Origin: Bog-105 sp965277435
GTDB taxonomy: Bacteria; Acidobacteriota; Terriglobia; Bryobacterales; Bryobacteraceae
Reading direction: 5' to 3'
DNA length: 64,000 nt
Assembly: GCA_965277435.1 (NCBI GenBank)
Contig: OZ255821.1
Coordinates: 4,898,001 to 4,962,000, forward strand
Below the pieces are notes generated by a model. It saw only the letters and a program-made list of their open reading frames with translations, was not told where the DNA came from and did not search any database. Positions 41,389 to 50,244 of this stretch are shown piece by piece; position 1 is the first letter of the stretch; the number at the start of each line of letters is the position of its first letter. The position numbers were made by a program, and so were the translations under genes.

Positions 41389-41628
41389 TCAATGGTCGGA
41401 CACGACACGGCCGACATTGGAGACGAGAGCTTCCGCGATCTTGGCATCGGTTTCGGACAAACCAACTCCGTTCGAATCGGCGTCCGGCCACTCAATGTTA
41501 TCGTCCGCGGGACTAGACGGCTCTTCATTCTTACGCTGCAGACGCTTGGCCATCTTTTCCTGCTGACGCTCTTTCCGTTCTTGTTCTTTTTGACGTTTCT
41601 TGAAAGTTTGCGGGCCTCGACCTGGCAT
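41389..41628 (-). CDS. small Lys/Arg-rich conserved-looking protein (79 aa)
   Basis: The protein starts MPGRGPQTFKKRQKEQERKERQQEKMAKR and continues as a charged helix before an acidic tail (PADDNIEWPDADSNG). The PGRGPQTFKKRQKEQ opening is a pattern I associate with a small acidobacterial protein family of unknown function. It is probably a coiled-coil or nucleic-acid-associated protein; the first half is very basic and the second acidic. It lies 129 bp downstream of the RRM gene on the same strand. Longer frames on both strands across this region lack this regular composition and were discarded. Confidence 0.6.
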   Translation of the reverse strand: MPGRGPQTFKKRQKEQERKERQQEKMAKRLQRKNEEPSSPADDNIEWPDADSNGVGLSETDAKIAEALVSNVGRVVSDH

Positions 41629-41757
41629 AAACGCTCCTGTTTGTTAACGCTGCTTGCGCACAGGGCATGAAGGCCGCAGCAACACGCAAGCAGCGGAATT
41701 AAAAAACTACTCAAGCTCAGCTAATCAGCTGATCGAAATCAACTTCTGCGGGCGGGA

Positions 41758-42114
41758 CTACCAGCGCGATCCGCCGCGGCCACCGCCACCGCCGCCACCG
41801 CGATTACCCCCGCGACCGCCGCCACCACCGCCGCGATTGCCGCCGTATCCACCACCGCCGCCACCGGTCGGTTTCGGCCGTGCTTCATTTACGTTCATGG
41901 CACGACCGTAAAGTTCAGCTCCATTGAGCTGGGTAATAGCCGTTTGTGCTGCGTCTGCATCCGTCATTTCGACGAAGGCAAAACCGCGCGGTTGACCGGT
42001 GTCGCGATCTGTGACGAGATTGACACGTTCCACACTTCCATATGCTTCAAATGCCGCTTGCAGATCGGCCGGCGTGGCTTGATAACTCAAATTTCCCACG
42101 AATATGTTGGTCAC
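41758..42114 (-). CDS. RRM-type glycine-rich RNA-binding protein
   Basis: A 118-residue protein with a single RNA-recognition motif: RNP2 IFVGNLS at residues 3-9 and RNP1 RGFAFVEM at ~44-51, with the usual beta-alpha-beta spacing. The C-terminal ~35 residues are a Gly/Arg-rich tail (RGG-like repeats), as in cyanobacterial and plant cold-inducible RNA-binding proteins. It probably acts as an RNA chaperone in the cytoplasm. A ribosome-binding site AGAGGAA lies upstream of the ATG at 42112-42114. A cold-shock protein gene begins 369 bp away on the opposite strand, which suggests a shared cold or stress setting (inference). Confidence 0.93.
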   Translation of the reverse strand: MTNIFVGNLSYQATPADLQAAFEAYGSVERVNLVTDRDTGQPRGFAFVEMTDADAAQTAITQLNGAELYGRAMNVNEARPKPTGGGGGGYGGNRGGGGGGRGGNRGGGGGGGRGGSRW

Positions 42115-42483
42115 AGTAAGTTCCTCTTGCTACAAAATTTATCTTTGTCAGACTGCTCTGAAAACCAACTTGAAGGGAAGGAAGAAATAGCCGCCCGAAG
42201 GCACTCGGATTGATTGCAAATGCGGGCAAAGACAACCTTAGGATATCAGTACTTCACCCGAATTGCCAAGCACGCCCATCGCCAAGTGCCCGATTCCGGC
42301 GAACAAACCGGCCGAACCACTAAAAATAATTGACAGAAAACCGCCTCTCCAGTTATCTTTGATAAGCACGTAAATTCCTTCCTGTCATTTGAACTCACTC
42401 GTACGGCCAATTCCCTTCATGGTTAGCAGGTCTCGATTCCCTCATTTGATTTGTTAGGTTCGTGTAGCAAGAAAGAGAGAAAC
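42115..42483. other. intergenic region between divergent rbp and csp genes
   Basis: About 370 bp with no convincing frame. It must hold promoters and long 5' leaders for both genes. Cold-shock genes often have structured leaders; the A/T-rich segments near 42320-42360 and 42440-42480 would fit but no clear RNA motif was identified by eye. Confidence 0.45.
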
Positions 42484-42687
42484 ATGAAAGAAACTGGAAC
42501 CGTTAAGTGGTTCAATGCAGCCAAAGGATTTGGATTTATCGCCCGCGAGAATGGTGAAGATGTCTTCGTACATTTTTCCGCGATTGAGTCCTCCGGATAC
42601 AGAAGCTTGGATGAAGGCGCCCGTGTCTCCTTCGTCGTGAAAAATGGCCCCAAAGGCCTGCAGGCTGAACAGGTATCGTTGGCGTAG
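42484..42687 (+). CDS. cold-shock protein (CspA family)
   Basis: A 67-residue single-domain protein from the ATG at 42484. RNP1 is KGFGFIAREN (family KGFGFI) and RNP2 is DVFVHFSAI; the start KETGTVKWFNAAKGFGFI is canonical. It binds single-stranded RNA/DNA and acts as a transcription antiterminator and RNA chaperone. The frame is open back to 42451 but the upstream residues do not belong to the family; an AGAGAG ribosome-binding site precedes 42484. A hairpin that may serve as a terminator follows at 42721-42750. Confidence 0.97.
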   Translation: MKETGTVKWFNAAKGFGFIARENGEDVFVHFSAIESSGYRSLDEGARVSFVVKNGPKGLQAEQVSLA

Positions 42688-42720
42688 ACAGAACTCCGAC
42701 ATAACAATTCGTTTGAAAAT

Positions 42721-42750
42721 AAAGAGGTTCCGGTGTTTCGGGACCTCTTT
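42721..42750 (+). terminator. hairpin downstream of csp, candidate terminator
   Basis: AAAGAGGTTCC pairs with GGGACCTCTTT around an 8-base loop, an 11-bp stem with one G-T pair. It follows the csp stop by 33 bp and is A-rich before and T-ending after, though the T tract is short (TTT). It is also just upstream of the next gene (ATG at 42799), so it could act as a read-through terminator. Confidence 0.55.
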
Positions 42751-42798
42751 CCGCATGCGCTCGCGCCGGATGATACAGTAGCCGGTTCGAGACTGAAA

Positions 42799-44916
42799 AT
42801 GAACGCGACCTTTTCGACACGCACCATCCTGCTGCTGGTAGCCTTCGGCGCATTAGCCTGCGCTGCGGGCCGTGATACAGGCAACTGGCCGGTGGTGGGC
42901 GGAACACGCGACATGCACTATTCGCCGCTCAATCAAATTAATTGCAAAAACATTCGAAGCTTGCAGCGAGCCTGGCAATTCGACTCCAACGATCAATTCG
43001 AAGGGTCAGAAATGCAATGCAATCCCCTGGTATTAGACGGCGTTCTGTATGCCACCACGCCCCGATTGCGGGTGGTCGCGCTCGATGCAGCCTCCGGAAA
43101 GATGCTTTGGGACTTCGATGCGCATCGCGGAGAGCGAATGACGTCCAAGCTCCGGAACCGCGGTCTCACCTACTGGGGCGACGGTAGCGACCGGCGCCTT
43201 TTCGTCGGAATCGATCAGTATCTATACGCGCTGAACGCGAAGACGGGCCAGCCTGTCGCGACATTTGGCGACCACGGCCGGATCGATCTGCACGAAGGCC
43301 TGGGCAGCGCCTTCCAAGACCTGACGGTGCAAGCTACCAGCCCCGGCGTGGTGTATCAAGATCTGCTCATCCAGGGTAGTCTGGTCGCCGAAGATCTTCC
43401 GGCTGCGCCTGGCTACATCCGTGCCTTCGATGTGAGAACGGGTAAGCTGCGATGGGTTTTCCACACCATTCCGCTGCCCGGTGAGCCGGGCTACGAGACT
43501 TGGCCGAAAGACGCCTACCAGCGTATTGGAGGGGCCAACTCCTGGGCCGGGCTGACACTCGATGCGCAACGCGGACTAGTTTTCGCTCCCACTGGATCCG
43601 CCTCGTTCGATTTCTATGGAGCCAACCGGATCGGCGACAATCTCTATGCCAATTGCCTGCTGGCGCTCGATGCAAAAACCGGCCATCTGGTCTGGCATTT
43701 TCAATTGGTCAAACACGACGTTTGGGATCGTGATTTGCCGTCCGCGCCGACGCTTGTTAAGGTCAAACAGCAGGGCAAGACGATCGATGCGGTGGCGCAA
43801 ATCACCAAGTACGGCTACGTCTGGCTGTTCGATGAACTCACTGGTAAACCGCTGGTGCATTATCGGACGTTACAGACGCCTTCCAGTCCGGCAGATGGTG
43901 AGTCACTCTCGACCACACAAATACTGCCCACCGAACCTCCGCCATTCGCGCGCCAGCAGGTGACGCCTGATATTTTGACGAACCGTACGCCGGCGGCTCA
44001 CGCGGCGGTGCTGGCCCAGTTCGAAAAGTTGCGGAGCGGCCCACAGTTTACGCCGCCCAGCTTCGAAGGTACGGTGATCTTTCCGGGATTTGATGGGGCA
44101 GGCGAGTGGGGCGGGGCAGCCTGGGACCCGAAAACCGGTTTGTTCTATGTGAATTCGAACGAAATGGCCTTTATTCTGCGCCTGATTCCGCGCGGTTCCG
44201 GGACCAACAAGATGAGCGGTTCGACCCTGTACCGCCAGAACTGCGCGGGCTGCCATCGACCGGATCTCGCGGGCAATCCGCCGGAATTCCCGTCGCTACT
44301 CGACATCGGATCGAAGCTCACGCGGGACCAGGTGGTTAACATGGTGCAGCATGGCGGCGGCCGCATGCCTGGCTTCGGGCGTCTCGGCTCGGGTGCGGTG
44401 AATGCGATCGCCGAATATTTAATGAACGGTAAGGACGTGCCGCTCGATGGCGCGGAACATCAGAAGATTGTGAAGCAGTCGCCTTTGAAGTACGGAATCG
44501 ACGGCTACAATCGCTGGCTCGATCCGGAGGGCTATCCCGCGGTAGCGCCTCCCTGGGGAACGCTTAACGCGATCGATCTGAACACCAAGAAATATGTTTG
44601 GAAGAAGCCGCTGGGCGAAGTCCCGGCACTCGCGGCGCAGGGAATCCGGGATACCGGGTCGGACAATTATGGCGGCAGCGTTGTGACCGCGGGGGGCCTG
44701 CTTTTTATCGGCGCTACCACCCACGACCACAAGTTTCGAGCGTTCGACAAAGCAACCGGCGAACTGCTTTGGGAGACCGAGCTGCCAGCGAGTGGCACCG
44801 CTACGCCGGCTGTCTATGAGGTCGATGGACGAGAGTACGTGGTGATTGCGGCGGGCGGCGGCAAGTCGGGCGAGCCCAGTGGCGGCAGTTACGTGGCTTT
44901 CGCGCTGCCGAACTAA
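42799..44916 (+). CDS. PQQ-dependent dehydrogenase with internal cytochrome c domain
   Basis: About 705 residues from the ATG at 42799 (MNATFSTRTILLLVAFGALAC), giving a signal peptide. The body is a PQQ-type beta propeller: NWPVVGGTRDMHYSPLNQI, LRVVALDAASGKMLWDFD, TPGVVYQDLLIQGS, and the WDRDLPSAPTLVKVKQQGK and GYVWLFDELTGKPL blades. Between the propeller blades, near residue 481, a c-type haem motif CAGCH appears with a downstream GRMPGF Met ligand. The propeller then resumes (ATTHDHKFRAFDKATGELLWETELPASGTATPAVYEVDGREYV). The protein would oxidise a sugar or alcohol in the periplasm and pass electrons to the respiratory chain through its own haem. The substrate is unknown. The frame is open to 42733 but those residues lie in the terminator. 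Confidence 0.9.
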   Translation: MNATFSTRTILLLVAFGALACAAGRDTGNWPVVGGTRDMHYSPLNQINCKNIRSLQRAWQFDSNDQFEGSEMQCNPLVLDGVLYATTPRLRVVALDAASGKMLWDFDAHRGERMTSKLRNRGLTYWGDGSDRRLFVGIDQYLYALNAKTGQPVATFGDHGRIDLHEGLGSAFQDLTVQATSPGVVYQDLLIQGSLVAEDLPAAPGYIRAFDVRTGKLRWVFHTIPLPGEPGYETWPKDAYQRIGGANSWAGLTLDAQRGLVFAPTGSASFDFYGANRIGDNLYANCLLALDAKTGHLVWHFQLVKHDVWDRDLPSAPTLVKVKQQGKTIDAVAQITKYGYVWLFDELTGKPLVHYRTLQTPSSPADGESLSTTQILPTEPPPFARQQVTPDILTNRTPAAHAAVLAQFEKLRSGPQFTPPSFEGTVIFPGFDGAGEWGGAAWDPKTGLFYVNSNEMAFILRLIPRGSGTNKMSGSTLYRQNCAGCHRPDLAGNPPEFPSLLDIGSKLTRDQVVNMVQHGGGRMPGFGRLGSGAVNAIAEYLMNGKDVPLDGAEHQKIVKQSPLKYGIDGYNRWLDPEGYPAVAPPWGTLNAIDLNTKKYVWKKPLGEVPALAAQGIRDTGSDNYGGSVVTAGGLLFIGATTHDHKFRAFDKATGELLWETELPASGTATPAVYEVDGREYVVIAAGGGKSGEPSGGSYVAFALPN

Positions 44917-44934
44917 CAGTACATCGCCACGCAT

Positions 44935-44951
44935 ACGATTCACGAAATCGT
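44935..44951. promoter_or_regulatory. palindrome upstream of nikR, candidate operator
   Basis: ACGATT-CACGA-AATCGT has 6-bp arms, with a second overlapping symmetry CACGA-AA-TCGTG at 44941-44952. It lies 16 bp before the nikR ATG. NikR-type ribbon-helix-helix regulators bind spaced dyads and often autoregulate; the match to known NikR half-sites is not established. Confidence 0.35.
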
Positions 44952-44967
44952 GATAACCTGATCCGGT

Positions 44968-45396
44968 ATGTCGGAGCTAAGCCGTATCGGTGTGGCGATT
45001 GACGCGGATCTGCTGAACCGTTTCGACAAATTTATTGAGCAACAGGGCTACACGAACCGGTCCGAGGCGTTTCGCGATCTGATTCGCGACAAGCTTGTTG
45101 GAGTAGCGGTGGAGGCTCCAGACGCGGCGGTTGTGGGGACTGTCACGCTGGTTTACGATCACCACTATCGAATGCTGCCGAACAAACTTATGGATTTGCA
45201 GCATGGCTATCATGACGTGGTCATCGCCACAACTCATGCGCATCTCGGCCACCATACCTGCCTGGAGGTGATCGTGCTCAACGGACCGGCCAAGCGCGTT
45301 CGTAAACTGGCCGATTTGCTGATCGGCACCAAGGGCGTGCGGCATGGGCGGTTGGTTTTGAGTTCGCCCGCTACGGTGCTTTCGCAGACAGCTTAA
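44968..45396 (+). CDS. nikR: NikR nickel-responsive regulator
   Basis: A 142-residue regulator with an N-terminal ribbon-helix-helix (RIGVAIDADLLNRFDKFIEQQGYTNRSEAFRDLIRDKL) and a C-terminal ACT-like nickel-binding domain. Nickel ligands are visible in HHYRMLPNKLMDLQHGYHDVVIATTHAHLGHHTCLEVIVLNG: His from the HGYHD segment, two His in THAHLGHH and the Cys in TCLEV. With nickel bound it represses nickel uptake genes. The next gene, starting 18 bp downstream, is a TonB-receptor gene that was probably its target and nickel importer, but it is now frameshifted. A palindrome lies upstream. Confidence 0.95.
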   Translation: MSELSRIGVAIDADLLNRFDKFIEQQGYTNRSEAFRDLIRDKLVGVAVEAPDAAVVGTVTLVYDHHYRMLPNKLMDLQHGYHDVVIATTHAHLGHHTCLEVIVLNGPAKRVRKLADLLIGTKGVRHGRLVLSSPATVLSQTA

Positions 45397-45414
45397 GAAA
45401 ACGGAGGAAATTGC

Positions 45415-47681
45415 ATGACGAAACCTACACCCTGCAGTAGCACGAATTGGGTAAGCGTATGTGTAATCTCCTTTGGCCTTGTGCTTTGCGGAGCCAGTTC
45501 GTCGTGGAACCAGCAACCCGTCTACGTGCTTTCCAAACAAGTGACCGACTCGCAATCACGCGTCGTGGCCGGTGCTACGTGACTATCGAGAATGTCGAGA
45601 AGGCGGATGCTCGGGAAACACACACGGATAGCAAAGGCAGATTTCAGTTTCATGTATCGGGGCCAGGCAACTATGCTGTGCGAGTTCATGCCGCTAATTT
45701 CGACGAAGTGTTGCGCCTGGAGGCGCAAAGGCAGGAGCAGGTTACGGTGACTGCCGACGTGAAGGATTCGAATGTTCTTTTTCCCGATCCGGCGCAGCGT
45801 GTGTACGTGCGGGAAGAGACGCTCGACGCCAATCCTGGACGGCCCGGCGCGCCAATTTCCATTCCTGGCCAGCCCATCGAAACCGCTTCGGGCGGTATCA
45901 AGGCGCCGCAATATTTCGCACCCGGGGTGGCCGGCGATCACGGTGAGCCCATCGCCGAATACATTCAAGTGGGAACTTATCTGCTCACGAATAACTTGTC
46001 GTCGAATGCGCACGGCAATGGTTATGCCGATCCGAATATTATGGTTCCGGCGATTCTGGACGGCGTGCAGACGGACGGCGGCGCGTTTAACGTGCGTGAG
46101 GGCGATCATGCTGAGAACCTGTCGGCCATTTACGAACTGCGATCGCGGCTGACGCCTTTTATCACAATCACCGGTGATTATCGCGATGGAGATGTAGTGG
46201 CGGGCTGGAGTCCAGAAGGGCCGGAGACGAAAGCCTGGATCGCTGTCGAAGCGGCGTATGGAAATGGTTTTCTCGACCGGCTGGAACACCGGCAGCAAGT
46301 CAAGATCAACGGCTATCGGATCTGGAATCTCGACAACCATGAGGTCACGCTGTTCGGCATTGGCTATTACGGATTCTCCTACGTGCCGGGACTGGTACCG
46401 CTCGGGAATCCGAATTTGCGCGATACATCGACTCGCGGCAGCGCGACCAGACCCATACGGGCGAACTCGCCGTCAACGACAACTGGCATTTCAGCCCGAC
46501 GCAGAATCTGCAGCTTTCGAGCGCGTTCCGCACTTATAACTTACGCCTGTATTCCAATTTTGGCGATGGGCTCATCCGGCAAAGCGAGTTTCGGACGGTG
46601 ACGAGCGGGAATGCGACATACATCAAGCGGATTAGCGATTCGATGTCGCTGCTGGCGGGAGTGGATTACCAGCGGGATGCGCCGCGGCGGCTGGATCTGG
46701 ACCATTACGATCCGACGCAGCCGCTGGTGTACGGACCGTTCTCCAAAGTAACGGCGAATGACGTGACACTGGCGGACTCGGCACCCTATGTGGCACTAAA
46801 TGGAACACTTTTCATCATCTTCGCTACTACGCGGGCTGGAGGCGGGATGAAATTCAGTTCAACAATGTGGATCTGGTGAATGCTAGCAACTCGTATAACA
46901 CGGTCGCTGGATTCAACTCGCCGAAGGCGACTGTGACGTATTTGCCCGGGGATCATTCGTTTTTGCCATCGGCTTCTTTGAGCTTTGGCGAGGCGTTCTA
47001 TTCAAACGATCCGCGCATCGGAACGGGTGTGGCGTTCTATTCAAACGATCCGCGCATCGGAACGGGTGTGGCGCGCGGGACGCCGATCAGCCGTGAGCAT
47101 TCGTATCAACTGGTCGTAAATAAAGTGCTCGGTGGCATCGATTTCCGCGCGACATTGGGGCATGTGACGACGGAAGCATCGCTTGCCAAACTCGATCCGG
47201 ATACGGGCTTGCAAACGGATGAAGGACCGGGCAGGAACTTGTGGGTGACGATCGCCGCGAAACGCTATTTCGGGTGGGGGCTGGTGCAGGCCTCATTTTC
47301 GAAGGCGGACGCACGCGATCTGGACAGCGGTCTCCCGACGCCTGAAGCTCCGCGCACGATTTTCGACATCCTGGGTACGGTGAACCGGTTGCCGCTCCGG
47401 CTGCAAGCCCGCGCCGAGTTTGAAGAAGTCGGGCAGAAGCCGCTGGGCGACGGGTTAGTCAGTGTGCCGGTAAAAGAGTTTCGCGGTGCGCTGGTTCGCT
47501 CGTTCTTGAACGACAGAATGGCGCTGGCGTAAACTTCCTGATCGCCCGCGGATATACCGGCCAGACCACGGAAATACTGGCTGCCGGTTCGCAGGACATG
47601 CCGTTCGAACAGGTGGTAGGCGTGCGGCTGCCTTCTTATGTGAGCCTCTCGTACACCTGCCACTTCCGGCCGCATCCGTGA
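45415..47681 (+). pseudogene. TonB-dependent receptor with four frameshifts (probable nickel receptor)
   Basis: The gene starts at ATG 45415 (TKPTPCSSTNW, signal-like VCVISFGLVLCGASSS). A carboxypeptidase-like domain follows (GAT-VTIENVEKADARETHTDSKGRFQF), then a plug (ILDGVQTDGGAFNVREGDHAENL) and barrel strands to SYVSLSYTCHFRPHP before the stop at 47679-47681. Continuous family sequence requires four frame changes, near 45580, 46425, 46810 and 47529. All four are in the same direction and each fits loss of one base. The barrel also contains an exact 39-bp tandem duplication (46993-47070). Placement directly after nikR suggests a nickel or nickel-complex receptor; the indels suggest it is dead, unless they are assembly errors. 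It ends 1 bp before the end of the convergent permease. Confidence 0.85.
46993..47070 (+). repeat. exact 39-bp tandem duplication inside TonB-receptor pseudogene
   Basis: Two identical 39-bp copies, 46993-47031 and 47032-47070, each encode AFYSNDPRIGTGV. The duplication keeps the reading frame. The adjacent GVARGTPISREHSYQL shows where the single copy would resume. Confidence 0.95.
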
Positions 47682-47682
47682 C

Positions 47683-48927
47683 TTACTCGTAACGCAAGGC
47701 TTGCACCGGATCGAGCTTGGCCGCTTTGTTGGCTGGCCAGATGCCGAAAAAAAGTCCCACGCCCACCGAAACGACGATTCCTGAAATAGCCGCCCAGGCA
47801 GGCACTTGAATGGGTAGCGAGGTGAAAACCAGTTTGGCGGCGCTCGAGATGGCCCAACCGAGCAGCAGTCCGGCAATGCCGCCCATTCCCGTAAGCACCG
47901 AAGCTTCCAGCAAAAACTGAATCGTAATGTCCTGCCGGCGTGCGCCGATCGCTTTGCGAATCCCGATCTCGCGCGTGCGCTCGGTCACGGACACGAGCAT
48001 GATGTTCATGACACCGATGCCCCCTACCAGCAGACCGATCGAGCTCAAAACGATCATCACGAGAAACGTCATCGCGGTGATCTGGCGGAACTGATCGACC
48101 ATCTGGGCGGCGGTCGAGATGGCAAAGTTCTCCGGCTTGTTTGGGGGAATGTGGCGCTGGATGCGCAGAATGGTGCGGATCTGGTCCATCGCTTCGGGGA
48201 GCATCCCGTCAATTGCCGTAACGCTGACCGCCATTTCCTGAGCGTTCGGATACATCTTCTTCATGGAGAAGAAAGGCAGGAACACACGGTTGTCGGAGCT
48301 GTCGAAAAAACTGGCGCTGGGGCGATGCATCGTGCCGATCACCTGAAATATCTGCCCGTCGACGTTGATTTCCTTTCCTATCGGATTTTCTTCGCCAAAG
48401 AGACCGCGTTTCACATCGGCCCCGATCACGGCGACCGCAGCGTGGTGGCGCGCTTCAAAATCGGAGAAGAAGCGGCCCTCTTCCATGTCGATTTGCCCGG
48501 TTTGCGCGTAGGATTCTTCGACGCCCTGGAGCCGCGTCTGGTAAATTGCATTGCCTTTGTACTTCGTCACGATCGGACCGTGATTGCTGGACCACAACAT
48601 GGCGGAAACACGCTCGCAGGCACTGCAATCGTCCTTCAGCGCCTGGACATTTTCGTAGTTGAACTGCTTGCGAGCGCGTTCTTCCGGAGTGAGATCGCTG
48701 GTTCGGAACGCCGGCTCTCGCGAAACGATAATCGCATTCGGTCCGAAGCTCTTGAAGACGTTGGTGACGGCGCCATCGAACCCGGTGAGAATCGAACCTA
48801 CCGCGATGATGGTGCCGGTGCCGATAATAACGCCCAGCATTGTCAACAGGCTGCGCAGTTTGTGCGCCCGAATCGTATCGAGCGCGAGCATGGTGTTGTT
48901 GCGGAAGGCGAGAAAAAGCTGCTTCAT
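47683..48927 (-). CDS. MacB-like ABC transporter permease (second of pair)
   Basis: A 414-residue FtsX/MacB-type permease. TM1 is LLTMLGVIIGTGTIIAVGSI after the usual LDTIRAHKLRS. A periplasmic MacB core domain covers ~45-280 (FKSFGPNAIIVSREPAF...). Three TMs follow (MTFLVMIVLSSIGLLVGGIGVMNIMLVSVTERTREIGIRKAIGARR). It ends with KLDPVQALRYE, the typical FtsX terminus. No ATPase is encoded next to it. It starts 3 bp after the stop of the upstream homologous permease, so the two are co-translated and probably form a heterodimer. A role in export of peptides, siderophores or antibiotics, or in envelope homeostasis, is inferred from MacB homology. Confidence 0.92.
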   Translation of the reverse strand: MKQLFLAFRNNTMLALDTIRAHKLRSLLTMLGVIIGTGTIIAVGSILTGFDGAVTNVFKSFGPNAIIVSREPAFRTSDLTPEERARKQFNYENVQALKDDCSACERVSAMLWSSNHGPIVTKYKGNAIYQTRLQGVEESYAQTGQIDMEEGRFFSDFEARHHAAVAVIGADVKRGLFGEENPIGKEINVDGQIFQVIGTMHRPSASFFDSSDNRVFLPFFSMKKMYPNAQEMAVSVTAIDGMLPEAMDQIRTILRIQRHIPPNKPENFAISTAAQMVDQFRQITAMTFLVMIVLSSIGLLVGGIGVMNIMLVSVTERTREIGIRKAIGARRQDITIQFLLEASVLTGMGGIAGLLLGWAISSAAKLVFTSLPIQVPAWAAISGIVVSVGVGLFFGIWPANKAAKLDPVQALRYE

Positions 48928-48930
48928 TTG

Positions 48931-50190
48931 TCAGTCCGCGTGCAAGGCGACAATCGGATCCAGTTTTGAAGCCTGGCGCGCCGGATAGATGCCAAAGAAC
49001 AAGCCCACCGCAGCTGATAAGCCAACTCCCAGCGCCACCGAAAGCAGCGGCATCTCCATCGGTAACGGGGTCGTCTGTTTCACGATGACGGTAAGGAGGT
49101 AAGCGGCTACTACGCCAATGAGCCCTCCGATCAACGATAATACGGCGGATTCGACAAGAAATTGATTCAGGATGTCCTGCCGGCGCGCCCCCACCGCTTT
49201 CCGAATCCCAATTTCATGTGTGCGCTCGGTGACGACGGCCAGCATAATATTCATAATCACGATGCCACCGACTACCAGGAAAACGGAAACCACGCCGAAG
49301 GCCATACCGGCGATCGCGCCGGTGAGATTCGTCCAGGCGTTGGACAATGTATCGGAGCCAAAGATGCTGAAGGTATCGTCCTGGCCCGGGCGGGTGTGCC
49401 GGTAAGCACGCAGCAGCATTCTGACTTCGTCTTCCGCCTCGTCCATCTTGTTCGGATCGATCGACTTGCCGAAAATGGCGACGTCGTCATTCAACTTGTT
49501 GCCATACGTCTTGAAATACGAATACACCGGGATCATGACGAACTTGTCTTGAGATTGTCCAAAAACGCTGCCTTTGGCCTTAGCCACGCCGACCACTTCG
49601 TACGGAACGCCGTCGACCTTGATTTGTTTGCCAATCGGATCGGTTCCGCTAAAAAATTTTTCGGCAACGTCGGTCCCGATAAAGGCGACTGGAGCGTGAC
49701 GCCGGACTTCAGATTCGGATATCTCGCGGCCGGTACCGGCCTCAATATCACTGAGCGCCGGAATATTGGCGGTCACACCCTGCATGTCCACGCCTGTCAT
49801 GGTGTCGCCCGCATGACCCACCGTGACGCTTCGGAACGTTTCGAGGCCTACATCGCTCAGCAAGCGGGCATTCGCTTTGATGAACTCGTACTCTTCGGGT
49901 TTGATCTGCGGATTGCGGCGCTGCATCTCGAGGAACTTCTTGGGATCCCAGTTACCGATGAACACGATGCGCATCACCCGGAAGCCGCTCGAACCCATGT
50001 CGGAAAGCTTGGTCGAGATGTACAAGTTCATGCCGTGAACGAAGGACGTGACGGCGATCAGCGTGCTCGTCGCGAGGATGATACCGAGCAGCGTCAGAAA
50101 GCTGCGCAATTTGTTCTTGCTCAGTGACTCAATGGCGATACGGGCGGATTCCCAGAACGAAGCGCCGCGCGACAGGCTTGGCCGGTTCAT
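48931..50190 (-). CDS. MacB-like ABC transporter permease (first of pair)
   Basis: A 419-residue permease parallel to the following gene: IAIESLSKNKLRSFLTLLGIILATSTLIAVTSF as TM1, a periplasmic MacB domain, then three TMs around GMAFGVVSVFLVVGGIVIMNIMLAVVTERTHEIGIRKAVGARR, and LDPIVALHAD at the end. The periplasmic domain differs from that of the second gene (e.g. VRMLLRAYRHTRPGQDDTF), consistent with a heterodimer. The ATG is at 50188-50190. The nucleoside diphosphate kinase gene ends 54 bp upstream, so a common transcript from the suc genes is possible but not required. No cognate ATP-binding subunit or adaptor is nearby. Confidence 0.92.
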   Translation of the reverse strand: MNRPSLSRGASFWESARIAIESLSKNKLRSFLTLLGIILATSTLIAVTSFVHGMNLYISTKLSDMGSSGFRVMRIVFIGNWDPKKFLEMQRRNPQIKPEEYEFIKANARLLSDVGLETFRSVTVGHAGDTMTGVDMQGVTANIPALSDIEAGTGREISESEVRRHAPVAFIGTDVAEKFFSGTDPIGKQIKVDGVPYEVVGVAKAKGSVFGQSQDKFVMIPVYSYFKTYGNKLNDDVAIFGKSIDPNKMDEAEDEVRMLLRAYRHTRPGQDDTFSIFGSDTLSNAWTNLTGAIAGMAFGVVSVFLVVGGIVIMNIMLAVVTERTHEIGIRKAVGARRQDILNQFLVESAVLSLIGGLIGVVAAYLLTVIVKQTTPLPMEMPLLSVALGVGLSAAVGLFFGIYPARQASKLDPIVALHAD

Positions 50191-50244
50191 CTTTCTTTGA
50201 TTATCTACGTGATGGACCGGAAAAGGTTCCTGAATTGCGGAATT

